The notes under the pieces were generated by a model, which did no database searches, was not told the origin of the DNA, and was given only the letters and a program-made list of their open reading frames with translations. Made by a program: the position numbers and the translations under genes. Positions 1 through 6,391 of a stretch of 8,870 nucleotides of DNA are shown one piece after another. This DNA is from Methanomassiliicoccales archaeon (lineage in GTDB: Archaea; Thermoplasmatota; Thermoplasmata; Methanomassiliicoccales; Methanomethylophilaceae): the NCBI GenBank assembly GCA_900767505.1, contig CAAFZG010000112.1:1-8870 (forward strand), written 5' to 3'. The stretch's first letter is position 1. Each line of letters opens with the position of its first letter.

Positions 1-2643
1 ATGATGGATGCGCTCCGCGCCTATCTGGACAGCGAATGGGTGCATGCCGATGATTGGATAGACGCAGTCAACTCGCTGTTGGACAAGGGCATGAAGGCCG
101 AGGCCGAAGGGATACTGTCGACCTACACCCGCAGTATGGGCGGGGATCCCTCCGCGCTCACGGCGAAGTCCGCCATCCAGATGGCATCCGGGGAGTATCC
201 TGCGGCATTGTTCTCCGCATCCGAGGCGGTCCACCTCGACAAGGACAGCATACCCGCACGCATACAGCTCGCCCGCGTCAGGTTCGCCATGGGCAGGACG
301 GGTGCCGCCGAGAAGGACTGCGACCGCATATTGGCCCAGGATCCCGGGAACAGGATGGCCCTGGGGCTGATGAGGGACATGTGCACGGCATCAGGGGACC
401 ACGAGAAGGCCGTGGGCATATGCAGGATGATCCTGGAGGGCGATCCGAGGGATCCCAAGGCCATGATGGACCTGGCGGAATCGATGATGGCCGCCGGACA
501 GAAGGGGGATTCCGTGGACATGTGGAATCGCGCCCTCCGCATAGACGGGTCCAAGGATTCCTATGCGCGGGCCGCTTCGGCCATGATATGCGCGGGACTG
601 TACACCGATGCCGTCTTCGTATGCAGGGACGGGGAGGCGGAGCATCCGCAGGACGTCATGCTGAAGAGGCTGCGCGGAAACGCGGAATACGCTCTCGGAG
701 AGTATTTCAAAGCGTCCGTCGCCTTCGCCGACGCCCTCGGACTCGACAACGGAAACCCCGTTCTGTGGTACTCCAAGGGCATGGCGGACGAAATGCTCGA
801 CGACCTCGAATCCGCAGAGGCATCGTACAGGCGTGCGGCATCCATCGATCCCACCGAGCCCGAGTACCGGACGGCCCTGTCGGTCGTGTCCGAGAGGAAG
901 GGCGACGATGTTTCGGCGGTCAGATATCTGAACGAGGCCATCGAACTGGACCCGAGGGATCCGTACCCGGTACGCAGGAAGGCATCGATATTCGAGAGGA
1001 ACGGCCGTTCCAAGGAGGCGCTGGGCCTGCTGGGCATGGCCCTCGTCTACTCGCCGCACGACAAGGGTGTGCTGGAATCCCGCATGAGGCTCCAATACCA
1101 GGCCCACGATTACGACGGCGCCCTGGAATCGTTCCGTGCTTTGGAGAGCCCCTTGGAGGAATCCGTGCTCCAGGCGGCGGAATGCTATGCCATCAAGAAC
1201 ATGAGGGATTCGGCGATCGCGGCGATAAACGACGCCATCGTGAACGGCGGCTCCACACCTGCGCTCACCGATGCGCTGTCCCGCTACGAATCCGATAATG
1301 CGCACATCAAAGGGGTCAAACCCGAGGAGACCAAGGCTTCCATACAGATAGGACAGCCTCCAGAGAGCGACATCCCCGAGGAGACCGAGCCGGAGGAAGC
1401 CGTCCCGGAGCCGGAAGAGGCTCCGAAGGAGGAGAAGCCCGAGGTCGATGCCGAAGGGCAGTATGCTTTGGCATCATCACTGTTCGCAGCAGGGGATCAC
1501 GAGGGTGCGATGAGGGCCATCGAGCCTGCGCTCGCCCAGGATCCCGAGAACACGAAGTACATCTCCCTGAAGGCCGAGATAGCCCTCAGATCTGGGGACG
1601 TGGATGCTGCAGCATTCCTCGCATCCGCCGCTTTGAGGTCCATGCCCGACGACCCCTCGCTCCATTTCACGACAGGCCGCACCAGGGCCGCCAAAGGGGA
1701 CATGAAGGGCGCCATACAGGCGTACGATGAGGCCATCGCGCTCGGAATGGACGATCCCGACGTCTATCTGGCCAAAGCAGAGGCATACGAGTCCCTCGGA
1801 GTGCAGGACAAGGCCGTCGAATCCTATTCCGCGGCATATTCCCGCGACCCCGATCTGCTGGAGGTCGGTGAGAAGATGGCCAGGATGATGATGTCCCGCA
1901 AGGAGCTCATCGCCGCCGACTCCATAGTCACGAAGATCCTCCGTCGCAATCCCGACCGTGTGTCGGCCATCCTGATCAAAGCGGAGATAGCATCGGCGAG
2001 ATCGGACTTCAAATCGCTGGAGGCGGCATACGAGATGTATCTGTCCAGCGGCTCGCAGACATCCGACGCGACCGTCGCCCTGGCCCATATGATGGAATCG
2101 GCAGGTTTGGCGACCGAGGCGAGGGGGCTCGTCGGCGGAAAGGACGATTCGCATGTGGAGGACGCGGTCAAGCGCTATGCCGAGAAGGCGCTGAGAAGGG
2201 CATACACCATGAAGCTCTCCCCTTCCGATCCCGACATCATGGGCTACATGGGATTGGATCCCGCGATGTCCGCCAAGGTCTCGGCATTCATCGCCGAGCG
2301 TCGCGAATACGGGACCATAACCCCGGGGACGGACGTGTTCCGCGAGATGGAGCGCAGGTCCCTGGATGCGGTCACAAAGCTTCAGTGGAAGGATCTGGAG
2401 AACAACCCCGAACTCCCGCTGGATGCGGTGTTCGTGCAATGCGGGTTCAGGGACGTGGATGCCGCCAAGGACCTGGTGGCCTATATTATGAGGGCAATGC
2501 TCACCGACATCGGCCGCAAGGCGGACCCCCGTCTGGCAGACATGTCAATGGGACTTCCGAAGGGTATGACGGTCTACGAGATAATGGTGGAATGTTCGAT
2601 AGGCGTCTACGAGGCCAGAGTGGTCCAGGGTCAGATAATCTGA
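1..2643 (+). CDS. Large TPR-repeat protein with unassigned C-terminal domain
   Basis: This protein of 880 residues is probably a cytoplasmic scaffold; its partner and exact role are unknown. Residues from about 20 to 430 are a run of tetratricopeptide repeats, seen as paired helices with the recurrent A..A...Y..A..LDP pattern (for example LAQDP near 111, SIDP near 281, ELDP near 315). A low-complexity linker rich in Glu and Pro runs from about 441 to 483. A second TPR block covers about 484-710. The last 165 or so residues do not look like TPRs and look helical; I do not recognise the fold. I see no signal peptide or membrane segment. The window opens on ATG ATG, so codon 1 or 2 is a plausible start, but the true start could lie upstream. 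The stop codon abuts that of the convergent truD. TPR identity is firm; function is not. Confidence 0.85.
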   Translation: MMDALRAYLDSEWVHADDWIDAVNSLLDKGMKAEAEGILSTYTRSMGGDPSALTAKSAIQMASGEYPAALFSASEAVHLDKDSIPARIQLARVRFAMGRTGAAEKDCDRILAQDPGNRMALGLMRDMCTASGDHEKAVGICRMILEGDPRDPKAMMDLAESMMAAGQKGDSVDMWNRALRIDGSKDSYARAASAMICAGLYTDAVFVCRDGEAEHPQDVMLKRLRGNAEYALGEYFKASVAFADALGLDNGNPVLWYSKGMADEMLDDLESAEASYRRAASIDPTEPEYRTALSVVSERKGDDVSAVRYLNEAIELDPRDPYPVRRKASIFERNGRSKEALGLLGMALVYSPHDKGVLESRMRLQYQAHDYDGALESFRALESPLEESVLQAAECYAIKNMRDSAIAAINDAIVNGGSTPALTDALSRYESDNAHIKGVKPEETKASIQIGQPPESDIPEETEPEEAVPEPEEAPKEEKPEVDAEGQYALASSLFAAGDHEGAMRAIEPALAQDPENTKYISLKAEIALRSGDVDAAAFLASAALRSMPDDPSLHFTTGRTRAAKGDMKGAIQAYDEAIALGMDDPDVYLAKAEAYESLGVQDKAVESYSAAYSRDPDLLEVGEKMARMMMSRKELIAADSIVTKILRRNPDRVSAILIKAEIASARSDFKSLEAAYEMYLSSGSQTSDATVALAHMMESAGLATEARGLVGGKDDSHVEDAVKRYAEKALRRAYTMKLSPSDPDIMGYMGLDPAMSAKVSAFIAERREYGTITPGTDVFREMERRSLDAVTKLQWKDLENNPELPLDAVFVQCGFRDVDAAKDLVAYIMRAMLTDIGRKADPRLADMSMGLPKGMTVYEIMVECSIGVYEARVVQGQII

Positions 2644-3942
2644 TCAGTAGTCCCTCATCTCGGACTTCATGAACTCCCTCATCAGGCATGTGGCGTAATT
2701 GCCCTTGGGGAGAGAGAACTCCAGGGAGTATGTGTCCGTTCCGAACTCGGCTTTGATGTCCTTCACGGGGCAGAGGATCTCCCTTCTGCCGCCTTTGGAG
2801 CTGCATCTCGGCAGTCCGGGGATGACGAAGTCCTCCGCGGAGAGCTTGTGGGCCTCTATGACCTTCCTCTCGATCTCGCCGGGGATCCCCTCGGCGGAGA
2901 CGGATTCGGAACCGAACAGGGCGCCCGTTATGAACGCCCTTCCTGCGCGGACCTGCCTGGCGACGAGGTCCACGTTCTTCGATGTGACCATTATGGGATT
3001 CTCGTGCTGGGGGTTCCTGTCCTGGTCCAGCGGGATGATGACATCGCCCTCGACGGGGATGTTCAGCGGAAGGTCCTGCTCCATGCGGAGGCTCAGCATC
3101 TCGTTGAAGAGAAGCGATTGGTACGCATGGACGAACATCATCTGCAGGTTGGGGGGAAGCGCCTCTATGGCATCGATCCACGAACCTCCTCCGGCAAGGA
3201 TCTGGGCCATGGTCTTCTCGTAGGACATCTGCTCGGGCATGACCTTCGCGGCCGCGCCCCAGTCGTTCGTGTCCCTGAGCGACGAGCGGATCTCCTGCAG
3301 TTCCTCATCCTCCTGAGGCGTGGTGAACGAGATGTATGTCCTCACCGCCCCCTCGATATCCCCGCGGACGAGCCTCTCGCCCACGAGATGCGTGACGGGT
3401 CTGACGACGCCGAACCTCTGGACACCGAAGTAGTTGGGGTATCCGCCGGTCTTGCGTATCAGGGCGATGTCCTCGGACACGACTCCGCGTACGGAGTCCA
3501 TGTCCATGGTGCAGTCCCTGACGGTGATGGTGAAGTCGTTCCCGAAAAGGTCGCCTATCTGTATCGCCCTCGCCCCGCGGTAGGTATCCTTGATCTCGAC
3601 ATCCTTGAGGTCGATCTTGGCAAGGTCCTCCGGCGGGCATTTGAAGGACATGAGCTGCGTGGTCACCGCCCTCTTGTCCTTCGTCCCTGCGAAGCTGATG
3701 CGCTCGCGGGACATACCGATGCTGCGTGCCATTATCCTGACGAGGCGGTTCGTCTCCCAGTTGCGGCTGGTGACGGTGGCGATGGTGTAGTCGCCGTTGT
3801 CCTTGGCCCTGGGCGGATCGGATATCTCCCTGACCACGAAATCCTCGGGGAGGGTCTTCAGATGCCCTCCGGTCCCGTCTGCGGGACAGAGGTAGCATCT
3901 CATCCCGATGTCCGCTTCGGCAGTGCTGCAGCTTCTGTACAA
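2644..3942 (-). CDS. truD: tRNA pseudouridine synthase TruD (archaeal type)
   Basis: TruD converts a uridine of tRNA (U13 in bacteria) to pseudouridine; archaeal members are of the same family. The catalytic motif FAGTKDKRAVTTQ is present, with the nucleophilic Asp at residue 89 of the form given here. The family motif NYFGVQRFG follows at about 170, and the C-terminus ends in the typical LPKGNYATCLMREFMK. The TRUD insertion domain lies between about 180 and 350. I chose the TTG at 3942, giving 432 residues, because archaeal homologues as I remember them carry a short leader ending in I-G just before the first strand. Here that leader (EADIG) sits upstream of the first ATG at 3903, which would give 419 residues. 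A GAGTGA sequence four bases before the TTG could serve as ribosome binding site. The gene follows rpo11 after a gap of about four bases, so they are probably co-transcribed. Function is certain; the start is not. Confidence 0.95.
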   Translation of the reverse strand: MYRSCSTAEADIGMRCYLCPADGTGGHLKTLPEDFVVREISDPPRAKDNGDYTIATVTSRNWETNRLVRIMARSIGMSRERISFAGTKDKRAVTTQLMSFKCPPEDLAKIDLKDVEIKDTYRGARAIQIGDLFGNDFTITVRDCTMDMDSVRGVVSEDIALIRKTGGYPNYFGVQRFGVVRPVTHLVGERLVRGDIEGAVRTYISFTTPQEDEELQEIRSSLRDTNDWGAAAKVMPEQMSYEKTMAQILAGGGSWIDAIEALPPNLQMMFVHAYQSLLFNEMLSLRMEQDLPLNIPVEGDVIIPLDQDRNPQHENPIMVTSKNVDLVARQVRAGRAFITGALFGSESVSAEGIPGEIERKVIEAHKLSAEDFVIPGLPRCSSKGGRREILCPVKDIKAEFGTDTYSLEFSLPKGNYATCLMREFMKSEMRDY

Positions 3943-3946
3943 AGGC

Positions 3947-4198
3947 TCACTCTTTCGTGCTGTAGTAGTCTGCGACGGCCTCGGATGCCTTCTTGATGGC
4001 GTCGAGGGGGTTCCCGGTCTTGACCTTGACATACAGTCTGCGGTCCTCGAGCTCGGGGTGCTTGTCGATGTACCTGACCAGCTCCACGTTGCTGTCATCG
4101 TACAGCGCCTTCATGAGCGGTGTGATGAGTGTGACGTTGGCGTCTTTGAAACCGAGTGTGACGGAATCCGTTGTCTGTTCGGCGACATAGGTCTGCAT
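3947..4198 (-). CDS. rpo11: DNA-directed RNA polymerase subunit Rpo11 (RpoL)
   Basis: This 83-residue protein is the archaeal counterpart of eukaryotic RPB11/AC19 and of the bacterial alpha-subunit N-terminal domain. It pairs with Rpo3 to form the platform on which RNA polymerase assembles. The sequence shows the usual order: a first strand pair (VTLGFKDANVTLITPL), the helix MKALYDDSNV, then the conserved stretch VRYIDKHPEL.DRRLYVKVKTG with the Pro-containing turn, then a C-terminal helix (NPLDAIKKASEAVADYY). The length is at the short end for the family, which usually runs to 90-100 residues. The ATG at 4198 lies about 27 bases from a strong TATA box on the same strand, so the mRNA is probably leaderless. 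It heads a likely two-gene unit with truD. Confidence 0.9.
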   Translation of the reverse strand: MQTYVAEQTTDSVTLGFKDANVTLITPLMKALYDDSNVELVRYIDKHPELEDRRLYVKVKTGNPLDAIKKASEAVADYYSTKE

Positions 4199-4221
4199 GG
4201 GTCGCTCTTAATCCTTATTTA

Positions 4222-4229
4222 TTATATAA
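4222..4229 (-). promoter_or_regulatory. TATA box for rpo11-truD
   Basis: Read on the minus strand the sequence is TTATATAA, followed by more AT-rich DNA in an otherwise GC-rich region. Its centre is about 27 bases from the rpo11 ATG. Archaeal transcription starts about 25 bases from the TATA box, so the transcript should begin at or within a base or two of the start codon. The upstream BRE-like stretch is weak. Confidence 0.75.
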
Positions 4230-4248
4230 GCTGGAGGACACCGCTCCC

Positions 4249-4263
4249 GCGATCCCGGGTCGC
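4249..4263. other. Near-palindrome between divergent promoters
   Basis: GCGATCCCGGGTCGC is an inverted repeat around CCCGGG with arms GCGA and TCGC, spoiled by one extra T on the left. It lies between the rpo11 TATA box and the RNase III TATA box. It could be an operator for a dimeric regulator, but one short GC-rich palindrome in GC-rich DNA can arise by chance. Confidence 0.25.
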
Positions 4264-4265
4264 AG

Positions 4266-4274
4266 TTCATATAT
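4266..4274 (+). promoter_or_regulatory. TATA box for RNase III gene
   Basis: TTCATATAT is an AT-rich island in GC-rich sequence upstream of the RNase III gene. It predicts a transcription start near 4297, which would leave a leader of about 11 bases to the TTG at 4308 or about 29 bases to the ATG at 4326. This differs from the leaderless arrangement of the other promoters in the window. Confidence 0.5.
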
Positions 4275-4325
4275 CCCGTCCCGCATCCACCCGCAGGTGT
4301 TCTCACATTGGAGACCGATTTCGAG

Positions 4326-4844
4326 ATGAGCGTCCGCCAATTCCTGGCCCGTCCGCCGTTCCTGTTCAGGAACCTTCCTGCGGAGAGTCTGAAGCTGTTC
4401 TGCGATGCTCTGACACACGACAGCTTCTCCAACGAGCGCGGAGGCGAATCATATGAGCGTCTGGAGTTCCTGGGCGATGCCATACTCGAGTTCATCGTCT
4501 GCGAGACCGTGTACGGCTCCACCGACCTCCGCGAAGGCGCCATGACCGATTTCAAGCAGGACAAGGTCGCCAACCACCGCATATCCGAGAGGGTGCTCTC
4601 GTACGGACTCGACATAGACGGGATGATGAGGGTCGGAGGCGGCCACAAAGGTCCCGGTGGCAGACCGGAGATCGAGGAGAACATGCGTTCCGATTCCTTC
4701 GAGGCGCTCATCGCCGCCGTGTACCTTTCCAAGGGGATGGAAGAGGCCAGGCGCGTGGTGTCCGAGGTGATCCTCCGCGACATTCCGTCCGATGTAAGTC
4801 TGCCGTCGGCCTCAACGGACGTTCACCTCTGCTCCCGTCAGTGA
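4326..4844 (+). CDS. rnc: Ribonuclease III, catalytic domain only
   Basis: This endonuclease cleaves double-stranded RNA; in bacteria the family processes rRNA precursors and structured mRNAs. The 172-residue protein has the signature ERLEFLGDAILEF with the metal-binding residues Glu44, Glu47 and Asp51. The second catalytic pair, Asp123 and Glu126, lies in RSDSFEALIAAVYL. The early ALTHDSF and the middle KVANHRIS also match the family. After about residue 155 only a short tail follows, so the usual C-terminal double-stranded RNA-binding domain is missing. That resembles the domain make-up of Mini-III enzymes, but a distinct archaeal lineage is equally possible. I chose the ATG because GGAG lies 12 bases ahead and it leaves a complete first helix. 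The in-frame TTG at 4308 would add six residues. RNase III is uncommon in archaea, which makes the gene notable. Confidence 0.88.
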   Translation: MSVRQFLARPPFLFRNLPAESLKLFCDALTHDSFSNERGGESYERLEFLGDAILEFIVCETVYGSTDLREGAMTDFKQDKVANHRISERVLSYGLDIDGMMRVGGGHKGPGGRPEIEENMRSDSFEALIAAVYLSKGMEEARRVVSEVILRDIPSDVSLPSASTDVHLCSRQ

Positions 4845-4849
4845 GTTGA

Positions 4850-4856
4850 TTAAATA
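4850..4856 (+). promoter_or_regulatory. TATA box for rubredoxin-glutamate synthase gene
   Basis: TTAAATA lies in the 33-base gap after the RNase III stop codon, centred about 25 bases before the ATG at 4878. That spacing places transcription start at the start codon itself. It implies that this gene need not depend on read-through from the RNase III gene. Confidence 0.65.
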
Positions 4857-4877
4857 CTCATACTCCGGATTCGCATC

Positions 4878-6290
4878 ATGGCCGAGTACAGATGTGCGAT
4901 CTGCGGTGAGATATACGACGAAGAAGCCGAAGGGGTTAGGTTCGAGGACCTCCCGGACGATTGGGTCTGTCCAGTATGCCGTTCCCCGAAAAGCGAATTC
5001 TACCTTGTCGAAGACGATGACGTCCCCGCAGGCGGGACGGTCGAACCCCCCGCACAGGCGGCCGAAGAGAAGAGCATCGAGATCGATCAGCGTCTGATCA
5101 GGCACGACAACGGCCCCATGGACGAGATCAGGCAGATGTCGTACACCGGCCGCAACATGGGCGAGGCGATGGAGACGCTGCTCCCCGTACCGGATTTCTC
5201 ATCCATCCTGATGCTCGGGGCACAGCTCTCCAGGAAGCCCCTGGAGGAGAGCGAGGACGTCAGCCTCCGCACAGTCATCGGGAAGAGGGCCGAGAAGCCG
5301 ATGGTCATCGAGATGCCCGTCTACATCTCCCACATGAGCTTCGGAGCACTCTCCGGACGCGCAAAGATAGCGTTGGCCCGCGGAAGCGCGGTCGCGAAGA
5401 CCGCTATGTGCAGCGGCGAAGGCGGGGTGCTCCAGGACGAGATGAAAGCATCCCATCGGTACATCTACGAATACGTCCCGAACAGGTACAGCGACACCCC
5501 CATGACGTTCGAAGGCTGCGACGCCGTGGAGATAAAGATCGGACAGGGGACCAAGCCCGGGATGGGCGGACATCTTCCCGGCGACAAGGTCACGGATATC
5601 ATCGCGATGATGAGGGGCAAGAGGGTCGGAGAGGACATCCAGAGTCCTGCCGCATTCCCTGGGATCGATTCCCCGGAGGACCTCAGATCCCTTGTGGACA
5701 GGCTCCGTTCCAGGACGGGCGGCAAGCCCGTGGGGGTGAAGATCGCCGCAGGCCACATAGAGGAGGACCTCGAGTTCATCAGGCAGTCCGGATGCGACTT
5801 CATCACGATCGACGGACGCGGAGGCGCGACCGGCTCCTCTCCCAAGTTCCTGAAGGACAACAGCTCCGTCCCGACCGTGTACGCGCTCGCAAGGGCCAGG
5901 AGGTACATGGACGAGAACGGGATGGACCAGGAACTCGTCATCACCGGAGGATTCCGCACGGGCGGGGACATCATGAAGGCACTGGCGATGGGCGCGGACG
6001 CGATGGCGATAGCCTCCGCCGCCCTGATGGCCCTCGGATGTCAGAGGTACAGGGCATGCGACAGCGGGAAGTGCCCGATGGGCATCGCCACGCAGGACCC
6101 CGAACTGGAATCCCGTCTCGACAAGGATGCCGGAGCCGAGCGCGTGGCCAACTACCTCGCGGCCCTGTCCCTCCAGCTGAAGACGTTCGCAAGGGCGTCC
6201 GGCCATCGCGACATCCATGACATGTCCATCGATGATCTGTGCACCACCGATTCGGAGATATCGTCCGCGACGGGCATCAGACACGCCTGA
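4878..6290 (+). CDS. Rubredoxin domain fused to glutamate synthase FMN/Fe-S domain
   Basis: The 470-residue protein starts with a rubredoxin-like iron-binding domain: Cys6-x2-Cys9 and Cys31-x2-Cys34, with LPDDWVCPVC typical of rubredoxins. The gap between the Cys pairs is shorter than in free rubredoxin (21 rather than about 29 residues). A linker of about 40 residues leads to the FMN domain of glutamate synthase. This shows GEGG at 180-183, QGTKPGMGGHLPGDKV near 223, GVKIAAGH near 286 and ITIDGRGGATGSSP near 309. Cys388, Cys394 and Cys399 in C-x5-C-x4-C match the [3Fe-4S] ligands. The glutaminase and GXGXG domains of bacterial GltB are absent; archaea often encode these separately. The likely reaction is reductive formation of glutamate from 2-oxoglutarate and ammonia, with electrons entering through rubredoxin. 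A paralogue such as an MgsC-type methylamine-glutamate methyltransferase subunit is an alternative. The family is certain; the substrate is inferred. Confidence 0.85.
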   Translation: MAEYRCAICGEIYDEEAEGVRFEDLPDDWVCPVCRSPKSEFYLVEDDDVPAGGTVEPPAQAAEEKSIEIDQRLIRHDNGPMDEIRQMSYTGRNMGEAMETLLPVPDFSSILMLGAQLSRKPLEESEDVSLRTVIGKRAEKPMVIEMPVYISHMSFGALSGRAKIALARGSAVAKTAMCSGEGGVLQDEMKASHRYIYEYVPNRYSDTPMTFEGCDAVEIKIGQGTKPGMGGHLPGDKVTDIIAMMRGKRVGEDIQSPAAFPGIDSPEDLRSLVDRLRSRTGGKPVGVKIAAGHIEEDLEFIRQSGCDFITIDGRGGATGSSPKFLKDNSSVPTVYALARARRYMDENGMDQELVITGGFRTGGDIMKALAMGADAMAIASAALMALGCQRYRACDSGKCPMGIATQDPELESRLDKDAGAERVANYLAALSLQLKTFARASGHRDIHDMSIDDLCTTDSEISSATGIRHA

Positions 6291-6359
6291 CCGTACGGCC
6301 GGGTGTCTTCAAAGGTCCGGACGGAATGCACGTGGTGTCCCGAAGCTTCTCCTGGCTAC

Positions 6360-6367
6360 AATATATA
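6360..6367 (+). promoter_or_regulatory. TATA box for the AMP-pathway operon
   Basis: AATATATA stands out in GC-rich DNA within the 101-base gap after the glutamate synthase-like gene. Its centre is about 28 bases before the GTG at 6392, so the mRNA probably starts at or very near that codon. It argues for transcription of the three downstream genes independent of the upstream gene and fixes the isomerase start downstream of it. The rest of the gap (6291-6359) shows only the small palindrome CCGTACGG and no T-rich terminator. Confidence 0.7.
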
Positions 6368-6391
6368 GTGTCCGATGCAATCCGTGTAATC

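Noticed and set aside
2848..3996. Plus-strand open frame of 382 codons across truD
   Set aside because: The opposite strand has clear TruD motifs through this range; the plus-strand translation has none.
5199..6284. Long open frame on the minus strand opposite the glutamate synthase-like gene
   Set aside because: It is the mirror of a strongly conserved coding frame, with no family motif and no promoter.
6291..6298. Palindrome CCGTACGG after the glutamate synthase-like stop as a terminator
   Set aside because: It is only eight bases, has no loop and no following T run.
6239..6391. N-terminal extension of the isomerase back to 6239
   Set aside because: It would overlap the end of the preceding gene and include the TATA box at 6360-6367; the homologous N-terminus fits the GTG at 6392.
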